A stretch of 64,000 nt of DNA from Odontocerum albicorne (Eukaryota; Arthropoda; Insecta; Trichoptera; Odontoceridae): the NCBI GenBank assembly GCA_949825065.1, contig OX463859.1, forward strand, positions 6,238,217-6,302,216, written 5' to 3'. The notes beneath the pieces are model-generated. The model searched no databases. It was not told where the DNA came from and worked only from the letters and a program-made list of their open reading frames with translations. The position numbers and the translations under genes were made by a program. Position 1 is the stretch's first letter. Every line of letters starts with the position of its first letter. This document shows, piece by piece, positions 52,075 through 63,929 of this stretch.

Positions 52075-53043
52075 TCCAGTGGGGTTGTGACCCACAGGTT
52101 GAGAAATGACGCCATACGGCTCAAAATCAATGACGCCAAAACTGAGGCCATCATGTTCTCCCGAAAAATCAAGGAAAGAGTGCCGTCGATGTCCTTATTC
52201 ATCGGTGGTTGCCTGGTTGAGTGGCAGGACGTGGTTAAATACCTCGGCCTGCACCTTGACCGGCGACTGACGTGGAAAACCCATTTGAATACCATCAGAC
52301 AGAAGGGTCACAAGGGCATAGGGGCTATCAGTTCGATATTTCATCGACGCAGCTTCCTTTCACCCAAAAATAAGCTCCTCCTCTATAAAACCCTTATTCG
52401 TCCTATCTTGACCTATGCTGCACCCGTTTGGGGTAGTGTGAGCAACACGGATCACCTGAAACTCCAGAGAATGCAGAACAAGGCATTCAAGATATCTTTT
52501 AACACCCATCCCAGAACAAATCTTACCCGACTTCACGCCGAACAGCGAGAAGAAACCCTACAACACCACATCCTCGCTTGGACCATGAAGTTCTATAAAA
52601 GCCAACAAAATCACAGAAATCCCTTAGTCGCTGCCTTGGGGGCTTACGAGAGTAAATCCGACCTACCCTTCCGTTATAAGCACAAGCTCCCGAAGCATTA
52701 TCTGTTGCCTGACTAGTCCACCTACAGTATTAGCTGGGACGACCAAGGTCTGAGTGAATGTGATGGAATGCAAGTAGCCTGAACGAGTGGACTTGTTTTT
52801 GCTGAATAATTAGTGTAAGAATTGTTATCTAGTTATAAGTAGTATGTAGGTGTTAATTATTTCTAAGATCTCATATATTAAGATTGAATAAATAAAATAG
52901 AATGATATGTAGGAAAATAAGATTAAGTAAGTTCATAAATGATAACATATAATTAAGATTAGTTAAGTAATAAATTTGTATATAGGTATAGCCTTGACAA
53001 ATGTTTGTATAATTTACTTGTTTAATAAAAAAAAAAAAAAAAA
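52075..53043 (+). mobile_element. 5'-truncated jockey-type LINE with poly(A) tail
   Basis: The open frame to 52716 encodes the thumb/C-terminal region of a jockey-clade reverse transcriptase: LKINDAKTEAIMFSRKIKER, WQDVVKYLGLHLDRRLTWKT, KNKLLLYKTLIRPILTYAAP and VWGSVSNTDHLKLQRMQNKA, ending with KHKLPKHYLLPD and a stop. The catalytic YADD region is missing. A 3' UTR of about 300 bp ends in an A-tract (53028-53043). The frame is intact over about 200 codons, so it is fairly young. It is preceded at 52078-52106 by GGGGTTGTGACCCACAGGTT, GAGAAATGA, which looks like a hAT end. Confidence 0.85.
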
Positions 53044-53782
53044 GCAATCTTTAATAATCATAAGAAAATAATAAAAGTTCATGGAATAACATAAATTTTC
53101 ATTTTCATGAACTATTATTTTAAGGATAACTTTCTTCCTGTGTCAAGGATGATAATGGATCATAGCGGATGAAGATAGAATTATGACTAAATGGAGAAAG
53201 CTTCACGAGTAACTTCTCTATCCTAATACTGCCATATAAAATACAACAGATCCTCATCTGCAGGATAATAAAAATGTCTCTAATCTGAACTTTCCCACAT
53301 ATGAAGGTAATAAAAGAGTAGTAAACAGGTTGAAAAAACAATAATGCCACAAAATATGACAACATCCTAGCAGAGTTGTTCAAGTATGGTAAAAATCTTA
53401 CATAATTTGATAGCTAAAATTTGACCCTGGAAGAATGGTAGTTGAATAACATTTTTTTATTCTGTGACATACACAAGAAAGGTATTATGTTGAGGAATGT
53501 TGGTACTAGGATAGTATCAAGTTTTCTTTCAAGAGACAGTAAGTCAGAAAACGAAACGAACTTCACCATTATCATCATCGACCTGGGTCTATCCATTTCT
53601 GAAAATAACCCCCACCAAAGACTCTTATACTCGTATTTAGGGTCCATTGCATCTGCCCTACTCCCGCAATCTTACCAATGTCTCACCATCTTTATGGAGA
53701 CCCATTGGTTTGACCAGATTTTGATAATATCTGGTTTGTTTATGTTTTATTGCCCCATTTACTATTGTTTCCTATCGCTATA
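53044..53782. other. intergenic, nothing recognised
   Basis: Overlapping short open frames on both strands at 53414-53831 show no family resemblance. Confidence 0.45.
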
Positions 53783-54690
53783 CGCCGTCCGGTGTCTCTA
53801 TACGCAAGAAAATGTAGCATGGTCCCTGTGACGTTTGAAATGTCATGTCTCAAAGGGATGGGGTAAAATCGTTTTTTTTTTACAAATCGAAAAATTGTTT
53901 TTCTCTAAACTGACGTTTTAAATGCCTAATTTTCATTATACTGACATTCTAATGTATTGTATGATTTGTATCTATCTTTAAATAGGCCAAGATCCACTAT
54001 GAATTAATACTAATAACGAACATTTAATTTTATGTACTTATAAAAAAAATCGAAAATCCAATTATCGAATACCCCATCCCTAGCCAATACAGACTAACGT
54101 AGTGACTTTTGACGAACGTCGCCAAATATTGTTTGATTTTAACAAACTGACATAATTTTACTAATTTGTAAAAGATGTATTAAATTGTCATTATTGTTAG
54201 TTTTATGTAATGCATTTACCTAAATAATATAACTTGCTATTTATTAGAATCGAGGCTTATATTAAAGTTGATAAAATAATTTAATTTCGCATGATGTTTC
54301 CAGTTGTAATTGAGTGTCACTGTTTGTCAGGTTGATGAGAGCGTGCAACGGGCGTTTGTTTTTGTGTAATCGAAAATCGGAAAGAAGTATCGATTTATTT
54401 TTTCATGCTAAATATCCTCAGTGAGATACAGGCAAAAGCCTAGTTTACTGGGGATACGACAAATGAAAGGCGACAAACCCAGATCCATTAAAATTGTGTG
54501 TCCAAATTAAATTACCTGTTGTTTTTTTCGCAAATTGTGTATATTTCTTGTCATGTGTAATAATAAATAAAAAAAATTAAATTAAAATTACTGAACGTCG
54601 TTACAAAGTTGTATTGGAAAAAATTGTGAAACGTCACAGGGACCATGCTACATTTTCTTTAGTATAGTGACTCTTTCGTCATCTGAGAAC
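53783..54690. mobile_element. DNA transposon, non-autonomous, relative of the 28.6-kb MITE
   Basis: AAGAAAATGTAGCATGGTCC, CTGTGACG at 53808-53835 is inverted at 54638-54665 (CGTCACAGGGACCATGCTAC, ATTTTCTT). Similarity continues a little outward (GTCTCTATAC/GTATAGTGAC). The interior shares ATTTACCTAAATAATATAAC, TTGCTATTTATTAGAAT and CGTTACAAAGTTGTATTGG with the 13.8- and 28.6-kb copies. No transposase. Confidence 0.7.
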
Positions 54691-54844
54691 ACACTACTTA
54701 AATGGTAGAATTCCTCAACTTTGTACTAAAATACTATTGTGGATTTTACCCAATTTTATGAATTTTTTTCCAAAAAATATCTATTCTTTTAATGCGTAAA
54801 AATATACCTAAGATCGATTTGTTTGATTATCGATACGCTAAACC

Positions 54845-57248
54845 TAACGTGACCATTTATTTTTTGACTCAAAACGGGACATTGGTTTATTTAAGTCAAA
54901 TAACCATAGGTAGTCATTGAAAAAAAAATACTTTTTAAAGTTATATTGATGTATTTAGAAAAATTAAGATAACATTAAAGTTACTAATTGAAATCCAAAA
55001 TGTTTAGTTATATTTATATTTTTCAGAGGAACAAATTGTTTTAAAACATTTGGTGATGATTTTAAGTAGGAATGAAACTCTTGGCACGTTTTTTTTTATA
55101 TTGACCTTGGTAATCAACATCGCCTTTAAAACTGGAATTTGTAACTGAGTTTTCTCAGATGTCCATAATTTGTTCATCATAGAAAATACTCTTTCTACTG
55201 GAGCATTTGTAGCAGGCAAACATAAAATATATTCAATTAAAACAGAAAAATTTTCATGCTGCAGATTGTTGGCGTGAAAACGTTTGAATACTTCCACCCA
55301 ACGAGTTTCCGTGGAAACATTTTGATTATTCCATTCTGTTACCTTTTGCGATGTAATGTAGTTAGAAATTAATGAAAATTCGTCAAAAACTTCTGTATCT
55401 TTATTACTATCAATATATTCCTTTTCAATTAGGACATCCAGAGTTTTTTGAATGTCTTCCCATGCGGGGACGTTTTTTAAATCTGCCCAAAAAAATATCT
55501 CCATTTCTTTGGTTAGAAAGCAAGTCAACTGCTCCAGATATTCACGGCTTGTTTTATAAAATTCTGTAGCCGTCCTTTTCACAAACTCTTCATCGATACC
55601 AGTACCATTATCTTTCAATTTCACCATAAATTGACGGACTGAAAATGGGAGAAACTGATTGGTCTGTTTCTGAGTGAAATTATCTTTTAGTTGATTTCTT
55701 TTGCAGCTTCAATTGCTGATACAGTCTGACCTTCAAGTTTCAATACAGCTTGATGAAAACTTGCTGACTGAGCGTGTAAAAAATAAAGCCACAATTCTGA
55801 TGTGGGATCTTCAAAAAAGTTTTTTAGTAAAATGGGACATTTTTCAATACTCAAAAAGTAGTTTTTTAATGGCTGATACATTTTTAAAACCCTTTCTAAT
55901 GCAGGCATAAGAGCAAGCCATCTGGTTTTGCTATAGCCGAGCATTTGTTGATATTCCGTTTCAGTTTCGGCGCAAAACTCCTTTAGAGCTTCAACTCGAA
56001 TCGTGTAAATATAAAAAAATGAATATATCTTCACAATTATACTTTCATAATCTAAGGGTAGCCCATCTGCAGCAGATTTTACAGCATTATGAATTACATG
56101 GGCTCCACATCCAATACCTATTAATGGCTTTTTCATAAATGTTTGTAATTTTGTCAAGACATTGTTAGTTCCTCGCCTAGCTGCGCCCCCGAAATTGACG
56201 TTGGCATTGTCCCCACAAAATGCCACGACTTTTTCTGTTAAATTGTAATCTGTCAACACTTGGTTTAAATAATTGGCAATAATATCTGAAGTCTCACCTG
56301 GCTGTTCTTGTAGGTCTAAAATTTTCACTTGTACACCTACGTAGGGTAGAAAAAAGCGCACTACAATAGGGTATATTTTCTTACTACCATGGTTTGAAGC
56401 GTCAGTCAAAATTGTAATACAATTCGCCGTATCAAGATCATCTTTTAATTCTTTCATCGCTGTACGCGCCAAAACATTTACTGCAATAGCTTCTGATTTC
56501 GTACGCGCGCATGTAAATTTCAAATCAAAACATGATTGAATTATTTTCGAAGCACAATCATTGGAGCGAAAACTGTGATTTTCTTGTATCGTGTGATAAG
56601 CCCAGACGCCTTCTGCCGCAGCGATATCCAAATCCTTTGTCGTTGGCGCGTCTGATTTCTTAAAAAAATTTAACATCGAAGAACTCGAAGCGGCGGCACG
56701 GTCGGCATTTTTATGGTTTTCAGATTTTAAATGTTGTTCAATATCACCTGCACCACTATGAGAAACACTAAATTCTGTACGACACTTTTCGCATCTGACA
56801 TCTGAGGGAGTATTTATTTGCCTAATAAAAGGATATTTTGCTTGTAAGCTAACATTAAACGAACACTTACGTTTTGGCATATTAACTTAGGATTCCAAAA
56901 CAAAAGAAGTTAAAGAAAATTACTAATCGAGCATCAAACAACAAAACAATGAGCGAGAAGTGAGCGAACGAAAACTCTGTCAAATAACAATAATAAGCCA
57001 AAGCGCGCGCGAACGTTGGCATCCTCGGCTACTCTCGGTTATCGTCGCGTCAACGGACGACGCGGTCGGTCTTGCTCTCGCACACTGCTCGCGTCCAGCC
57101 GACCGTACGGTAAGCTTTGGTTCCTCAATTTTCGCGCGGATTCCGAAAACGGGACAATTTTGCGTCCGAGAATTTATTTCGGGGACACCGGGACTCGTAA
57201 TTATAAAATGGGACAGTCCCGTTCAAAACGGGACGTCTGGTCACGTTA
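54845..57248 (-). mobile_element. hAT-superfamily transposon with 8-bp target duplication
   Basis: The inverted ends TAACGTGACCA (left) and TGGTCACGTTA (right) are flanked by GCTAAACC at 54837-54844 and 57249-57256, an exact 8-bp duplication, the hAT signature. The element is 2404 bp and encodes one transposase on the minus strand, broken once. The upstream segment (56940-57240) is unusually CpG-rich and probably held its promoter. Confidence 0.93.
55004..56880 (-). pseudogene. hAT transposase (BED-type zinc finger), one frameshift
   Basis: The ATG at 56880 opens MPKRKCSFNVSLQAKYPFIR. A zinc finger of BED/TTF type follows (CEKC..H..H around residues 29-57). Then comes the RNase H-like core with ILTDASNHGSKK (first acidic residue) and VAFCGDNANVNFGGAARRG (second), and a helical insert (GYSKTRWLALMPALERVLKM). 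The first frame stops at 55687. A second minus-strand frame (55627-55004) carries the rest of the core and the C-terminal dimerisation block with the last catalytic Glu region (CLPATNAPVERVFSMMNKLW). The two parts lie in different frames, so a frameshift near 55630-55690 separates them. Combined length of about 600 residues matches full-length hAT transposases. Confidence 0.9.
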
Positions 57249-57256
57249 GCTAAACC

Positions 57257-58990
57257 GCAAGAAAAATGTCAACACACCGTGATTATGGAACACGCAAATG
57301 CCGATGTGGAACAGTCTGGCCTGGCCTGGCCAATTGTAATTAATGGCTTAGCGCGGGCAATTGTTTGCCCACTTGACAGGTCGTTCTACGTAAGTCACGT
57401 TGACGTTTAGGGGAAACGGCAACATTGGAGAGACAGTAGCGCGAAAAACAGCTGGGATAAATAACCGATAAACTGAAATATGATACACTAACTTTCAATT
57501 CAACAGAAAAAACAAGTCTTTTATGTCGAATGCCCGTTGAAATGTTACATTCAAAGGGAGTGGATCGGTTTTCCGAATGACAGTTAATTCTTCGAACGAA
57601 AATCAAAAGTTGTTTTTGAGTGGTTTTTAATTATCTTGTAAGTAATCAAAATCATACGAAAGTCCACACAATACCCATACTGATAGCCCAATTTGTAATA
57701 TCTTGTTATGCGGGAGTTATACTAATAATTTGTTGTAACGACTTCGTTATGGAAAAAGATATTTTGCTACAAGGATCGTGCCTATATCCGTAAAACCTTC
57801 AACTTGGTGAAGGTTGACCGTCATTGTCAAATTAATAATTGATTTGATGGAAATTTATCGTTATTATTAAACCCTTTAACAAAAAGCACAAAAATCACGG
57901 AGACTTTCTACAAGAAATATTAAGATAAATATTAAGTACCTAAATTATATTCGGTCACCATTTTATAAAAGTAACGTTCTAGCCCAGTCTTGCTAAGGAA
58001 GGTCCCGTTTATCTTGAATTCTCTTATCTTCCAATCCCAGGGCAAACATCAACATACAATACTAATGCTTCCATAATCACCAATAAAACATTTACTTTAA
58101 AACTCTTACATATCCTCTTTATATGAATGATAACATGATAAAAATGTTAAGGTTTTTAAAATATATATAAATAGATAGGTAAATATTACTTTCATAAATC
58201 AATGGTCAACAGTGTGTAACTGAAAGACCTGCCACATCTTAGCTCTCGGGCGACCGCGGTGAGCTCATCGCAGTATGGCCACGGTTCAGAGGTAATTCAG
58301 CCTTGGTATTGTAGCTGTTATGGCCTTTTGCAACGAAAACACTTTTAGAATTTCAACGTGTAGTTTTATTTGTATAAAAGTAGAATAACATTTGAAGTAT
58401 AATATTAACAGTATTATATAATAAGGATGATGTTAATATCTTGGCGGCTTTAAGAATAATGATGCTGCCTCAGATATGACGTCTTATTTAAAGCAAAGAT
58501 AACTATTCCACGACCCTTCAATAGATTAGAGAGGAAAGCGTAGGGTATGTTATCCTGTCAAATCAATATCAGTGATTTATATCTCGTCGCAGCTTCTCCC
58601 ATTTAGTGATATTAAATCTTTATTGAATTTGGGGAGATAACCGCCAGCGAGATAGTAAACTAAAAAATAAAACATCGAGTAGGTCGACACTAAAGTAATA
58701 ACGCTAAATCTAGTACATGATAAGCTTGACAAGGGTATAATATAACTTATAATATTTATTTGAATGTGGATAAGATAACATCGGTTTTGGTGATTATACC
58801 GTGTTACAGATAATTCCAAATAGGTTCTTAGATAAGTGGTACATGCATAATATATTGAGGGTGAATGAGATAAGAATATAAGATTAACATGTGCTGGCAG
58901 TAGAGAGATACATCATGACATAGCGTGAAAAAAATTGGTCATTTCAAATTCATTATGTAACCTTTAAATTATTTTATTATTCTACTATTA
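57257..58990. other. intergenic, nothing recognised
   Basis: CpG-moderate sequence around 57300-57450 and 58240-58300, otherwise AT-rich. A short ATG-opened frame followed by a GT donor (58273) was considered and rejected as an exon. Confidence 0.4.
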
Positions 58991-58993
58991 ATA

Positions 58994-59106
58994 ACATTAA
59001 TTCCCGACATGGTGTTTCTACTTCCTGTTCCGAATCTCTCTTCATTCCCCGTCTGACGAGAGCCTCGTGATAGGAGGTAGAAACACGTGTAGCGGGATTA
59101 ATGTAA
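58994..59106. repeat. short foldback MITE (~110 bp)
   Basis: ATTAATTCCCGACATGGTGT, TTCTACTTCC at the left is inverted at the right (GGAGGTAGAAACACGTGTAG, CGGGATTAAT). The outer ends carry ATTAAT. Confidence 0.7.
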
Positions 59107-59648
59107 TTAGTTGAATAAAAAAGATTTATTGTTAAATATTATAATATTAAAACGACATAGTCAAAGCCTATTATTTACTTTTTGGGATCTAGTTCTCCCT
59201 CGTAAAATAAATAATTTATTGCATAAAATAAAACAATACCCCGATTTCATGTACGTAAGAATAATGTATGCAACATTTGGTCTTGAATTTATCATACCGA
59301 GTTTTCCTATATCTAATGTCAATGAAGAATTTCATTATCTCCTCTTCTCGCAATACTTGAACCAACACACCGCTAACTGGATAAAATAGCCAGTGACGCC
59401 TTCCATATCTGACGATTATGAATGAGTCAATCTTCTGGCAGAAATGTCACCTCGTATGATATTGTATTTGTATGATTTATTGATAAGCAGAGATAGGAGT
59501 ACAATTTTACAAAATTCACTGATAAGGAATGATAATCGACGCGATTGAAAAGCCACATGGGTTGTATCTGCCTACCCCAGAAGGAAAGTAAAAATATCTC
59601 CTTATATATTCGATGTTACACTGGGTCAGAGATGAAAGTGATTTGGTT
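59107..59648. other. intergenic, nothing recognised
   Basis: The frame 59111-59389 shows no family resemblance. TATCTGCCTACCCCAGAAGG near 59567 weakly resembles the SAYP tail of the 20.3-kb LINE family. Confidence 0.4.
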
Positions 59649-59649
59649 A

Positions 59650-60265
59650 TTAACCTTTCCCTTTCTGTGTTAAAAAAATCCGTCCGTCCCGGTGCTGTGT
59701 ATTCAAAACACATGTAAAAATGAGCGATTTTAAATTGAAAAAAATAAGAATATTCATAGCCAACCGTTTAAGTTAATTAAATTTGAAGTCAAAAGTGATA
59801 ATTGAAATTTAATTGCTGAAAACATGAAAAAAAAACATCGGACGATGTTCACAAAACGGGCGAAGCGACCACCTCGAACGAAAGCCCGCTGGCTACTGAG
59901 CGAGAGAAGCGAGCGAACTGAGATTCTATTTCTTGCGTTCCCATATACCGAAGTAGTGAGAGTGAGAGTGAGACGTGAATAGCGTCGCTTCCTCACCCAT
60001 AATGTTTTTTTAGAATGAATATACCTACGTCACACACCGGCACACGTTTGATTGTATTGGTGAATTTATTCCCGATTTTCACAAAATATCTCTGATGTGG
60101 CCGATAAGTGCTAATTATTATTAATATTATTTTTTCATTTAATGCGTAAATGTATTACGGAGGAATACTTAAAATCTGAAGCCAGTATTTATTATATTTC
60201 TAGAGATATTAAAGTTTTTAGAAGCAATGTGTACTAGTTACACATCACAGGGGAGGAAGGGTTAA
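59650..60265. mobile_element. piggyBac-like MITE, second family
   Basis: TTAACCTTTCCCTTTCTGTG at the left and CACAGGGGAGGAAGGGTTAA at the right are imperfect inverted ends with TTAA at both outer edges. The element is 616 bp. It has a GC-rich patch at 59850-60000 and no transposase. Confidence 0.7.
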
Positions 60266-60269
60266 AAAC

Positions 60270-61550
60270 AAGAAGTAATGAATGACTTAAATTACTTGAG
60301 CGCCCTTGAGGAATTCGCTCTCTAAATGGCGTTATATAAATTGTCCTTTTATTATTTTTACCACTTATAACATATAGTACTAGTAACAACTTGTCAATAA
60401 TTATTGAAGTATTTTTTTTCTATCAATATAACACTGCACTTGTCATTGTGCTGTTTCATGGCGTCATCGTAATGCTGCTTCTCTCGAGCCACACTTTGCT
60501 CCTTGTGATTGACTCAACAATCGTATCTTCATTTTAGCATCCGCAGCTCTTTTTGCAGTCATGTTATTATTTTGCACCATAATAATTCGTCGGTTAAAAT
60601 TTAAATAAAAAAAATCGTTGCGCAGAAACGACCAAAAACTTATTTTTTAATGTTATTTTTAACAAAATTGAGTAAAATCCGTTTCCGAAATGAAATTAGA
60701 AATCTTTAATGTAAATTTTGAATTAAACGAAACTCGGAACAGAGTAGATAGCATATGGACAGAAAACTTATAAATTATTAGCAACTAAATGAATTTATTT
60801 ACGTAGCAATAGTATCAAGTGAGTGGAGTGAGAGTGATATGTGAATCTAATAATTGAGTGTTAATATTATGATATAAAAAGTACGAGTATATGGTAAACT
60901 GCTTTCTTATTTAATATTTATATTCAACAGTCAAGTCATATCTTCTTAGTAAATACACCATTTGCCTTGCATTTATTGTTTTATGTTTTATAATCATACC
61001 AAAAAGTGACAGCTGTCAAGTAGGTATTGAAAAATATTTTTTTTATATTGTAATTAAAACATTAGTTATTAATTAAATAATAACTATTAAACTGCAGCGA
61101 TGAAAACATCCAAATACTATACACGTAACATACGTAAGTACATCCAATTTTATATTGTTTGACGATGATTATTGTTCCGTAATAACATAACGCATTGTTT
61201 TTAAATTTATGAATAGGCAATTAATTCTTCGTAATCAAGTGATTGTTATGGATGAAAGACGTTTGTTCATTTTTGGATGAAAGACGCTTGTGCTTGTATT
61301 GGTTTATAGTGTGCAAGCTGTTGTGATTTAGCAGGCACGCCAGTCTTGATAAATCTAACCCAAAGTTCCAAGACGACGGTTTAATCTGCTGCAGCCTTTC
61401 TTACATGTTCAATTTATATAAGGCAACTTATAAGCGCCACTTAATAAATTCAGATGCAATGATGTGCAGCAGTATATTTAAAACCGAATGCCAATAATAA
61501 ATAGTAAATCTACTATGGTATATAGTATACATCAGACTAATGTGGCACAT
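60270..61550. other. intergenic, nothing recognised
   Basis: AT-rich. TTGGTTTATAGTGTGCAAGC, TGTTG at 61301 resembles TTGATTTATTGTGTGCAAAC at 17719, a weak hint of a shared old repeat. Confidence 0.4.
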
Positions 61551-61592
61551 TCCAACAGTAGATGCTTTCGAGATGTGGTGCTGTAGGCGGAT

Positions 61593-62266
61593 TGTACGGC
61601 ACCGGTACAAAGAACTGTAACATAGGTGGATGGCTGCTGCGCAATGCTCGGAGAATTCAGCTCACGTTCAGAGGTGTAGATCGGTGAAACGGTAGCAGGG
61701 TGAAGAGATTCCTCTTAGGCAGGTACTAGATGATCACAAGTAAAACACAGTAGGCAGAATGAACTGAGAAGGTGATTTATTTGGCTTTTTCGCTTCTTAC
61801 GTACGGTCAATCGCTCATCGCAAGCGCCTGTTTTCGCCTCTGCTTGCCGTCACAACTCGCGAAATGTCACAATTTTCGGAAATTGTGCGCCTGCAGAGGC
61901 GGCTGGCCTGCGATATAGTCTCGCGATGACCGTACATAAGGTACATTTCCGTTGCGGTCGCGACACCACATGGACCCCAACAAACATATATTTTACATAC
62001 AAAATACCAAATAACATCAAATTGTAACCAAGAATTTACATATTAAATTACTAATATGAATGGTTGAAGTAAAATAGGCACTAAGTACCAAAAAAAAAAA
62101 CAAAAAAAAATAAGTATACAGTTTCGTTCTTATATGACATATAGAACGAAACTGCATACTTAGTTTTTTTTGGTACTTCGTGCCTATTTTACTTCAACCA
62201 TTCATATTATACACACATAACAACAATTAAGAAACCAATCCCAATATGACGCGTACGTCCGATACA
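61593..62266 (+). mobile_element. solo LTR with 5-bp target duplication
   Basis: It starts TGTACGGCACCGGTACAAAG and ends GCGTACGTCCGATACA (TG..CA ends). It is flanked by CGGAT at 61588-61592 and 62267-62271. Its length is 674 bp, of which about 150 bp is a later MITE. It matches 41885-42416. There is no internal coding region, so it arose by recombination between the two LTRs of an element whose family cannot be assigned. Confidence 0.88.
62056..62205. mobile_element. palindromic MITE nested in the solo LTR
   Basis: The arms ATGAATGGTTGAAGTAAAAT, AGGCACTAAGTACC and the inverse GGTACTTCGTGCCTATTTTA, CTTCAACCATTCAT bound an inner hairpin (AGTTTCGTTCTTATATGACA, TATAGAACGAAACTG). The sister LTR at 42355-42375 lacks it and reads ACTAATATTATG across the empty site. 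Confidence 0.9.
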
Positions 62267-62529
62267 CGGATCTTGCGCATTCCATGGACTGTCCAGAAGA
62301 AGCAATCGATCGCTTGTTGAGATTTATTGAGACGCGTCTTCCGGTGCTGTGTGTGAGAAGAATCATACGATTCTTTGGACACACGGCCAGTTACTAGATG
62401 TCAGTGAACATATGAAAAGACAGCGAGGTGCTCATTTCAAGAAGCGTTGTGGCTTGTGCTGGAAGGATGGTTAATGGCCATGGTGATCGCGATCCTCAGA
62501 ATTGAGGGGACAACTGAGAAGAATTGGCA

Positions 62530-63185
62530 CAGGTAATACTAACTGTGATGTTTGTCCAATCTAGACTATTCTTCTTCTGTGTTGTGAACTCAATGTTGAA
62601 GAACGTGACCCACACTAACATTGCTGTAGGTTGCGTATATTCTTCCTCAGGCTTCTCGGCATTCCACTATCCGAAGAGCTTATGGCAAATGCAGACCCGT
62701 AACACTCTTTATCTGGTCGCTCCAGCGTATATGCCCTACCTCTGCTCCTGTGACCCTCTACAGTGTCAGTGACTATGAGTCTCTCTCTCTATGCCCTCCT
62801 TGCGTGAAATGTAACCCACGAAATGAAGAATGTGACGAGTTTAAAATATTACAACCTTATAATAATGCAGAATGATATATCAAAGTATCACTTTAGCAAA
62901 CAGTCTTCACAGATCGAAAACCTAAAGTTCCAATGCAAAAGTGGTCCATGATGATCAGCAGGATCTATCTACTGCAGCTTTTCGTAATGCGGATTTCTAT
63001 AACCTGATTCTTCCTTTCACAGTTTTTATTTGTCACTACATTTGAAACTTTCAATTCAAAGGACAATTTTATATAACGCCGTTTAGAGAGCAAATTCGAA
63101 CTCACTATTATTAAACAAATCACGTTTGGCAGCTATAAAAGCACCCGAGCGAATCATGTACGAGTATAACATTTTCATTGTAGAT
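62530..63185. other. intergenic, nothing recognised
   Basis: The plus-strand frame 62524-62772 has no family resemblance. Confidence 0.4.
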
Positions 63186-63189
63186 AGTA

Positions 63190-63382
63190 CAACCTTGTGG
63201 GATTATTGCCATGTGGCAATTTCCTCCAATCAACCAGAAAGATATTTATGAGGCATTAAGTGAATATAAGATTGATAATAAGCCTTGTTTTTTTTTTAAT
63301 TTGGGTTCTAGCGGGAATCGAACCCGCAACCTCAGGGTCGGAAGACAGGAGTCATACCAACTAGGCCACGGAGGACGTAACG
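63190..63382 (-). mobile_element. tRNA-derived SINE, best copy
   Basis: On the minus strand the head starts near 63378 with CCTCCGTGGCCTAGTTGGTA (A box) and has GCGGGTTCGATTCCCGCTAG (perfect B box and T-stem). It is followed by an A-rich run, a roughly 65-bp body, and the tail TTTCTGGTTGATTGGAGGAA, ATTGCCACATGGCAATAATC. It lacks a pairing acceptor stem, so it is not a working tRNA gene. Confidence 0.75.
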
Positions 63383-63385
63383 TTT

Positions 63386-63924
63386 GAATAGAAATTATTA
63401 ACGGCTTTTCTTTTTTTACTATGTGACCATGAATAACTGAGCTATTTTCCTATCGTTCAGTTCGTACGGGCCCTAATGGTTATGATAAATTACGAGTACA
63501 TAGCAAGCCCATTAGTGTCCCGTCACATGAGCTAGGCTGAGGGTCTACTCATGAATAATGAAACATCCGCCGAAGGACCTTGGAAACGGCTCGATGTTAA
63601 CAGTTAATTGCAGCAATCATCGAACGAATGCAGCACAAAGTAGACTATTGGCTCATCTAACATGCACGTTACAGTAGCACATGTCAAGTCCTAAGACAAT
63701 TTGAAGTAATAGTGTATTTATAAGATAGACCAAATGTCAATTTGATAGGTCTCAAAAGTTTTGTTTTTTGCGTAACCTAATAAATTTTTTTAAAACAATA
63801 TTATTATTTTTATCAATTTTTCCATATAATATGTAAATTGTGTGGAAAAATTAAAACTGAGGACAAAAATTGAATGTAATTTAAAACACGTTATTATGTC
63901 GTTATATGCCGAGAATATCTTTAA
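63386..63924. other. intergenic, nothing recognised
   Basis: No supported feature. AT-rich with long T/A runs near 63780-63840. Confidence 0.4.
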
Positions 63925-63929
63925 TATAT

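Larger units (their letters stand above)
61553..62523 (+). pseudogene. LINE C-terminal fragment split by a solo LTR
   Basis: Before 61592 the plus strand reads VDAFEMWCCRRI and after 62267 it reads ILRIPWTVQKKQSIA. Both halves are consecutive parts of the standard non-LTR motif (DAFEMWCYRRILRIPWT), separated only by the LTR. Later frames give IETRLPVLCVRRIIRFFGHT and a GDRDPQN-like end with ACTGAGAAGAA. Frameshifts and stops are present. Confidence 0.75.

Noticed and set aside
52068..52295. 75-residue minus-strand frame
   Set aside because: Shadow of the plus-strand jockey-type reverse-transcriptase frame.
58240..58300. Possible first exon on the plus strand (ATGGCCACGGTTCAGAG followed by GTAATT)
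   Set aside because: It is only about six codons. No downstream plus-strand exon of any recognisable family exists, and the CoA-transferase gene lies on the other strand.
61593..62266. Autonomous endogenous retroviral or LTR element
   Set aside because: Only one LTR copy is present, with no primer-binding site, polypurine tract or gag/pol sequence. A solo LTR explains it fully.
63300..63382. tRNA gene
   Set aside because: A and B boxes are good, but the acceptor stem does not pair, no anticodon stem forms, and a SINE body and tail follow.
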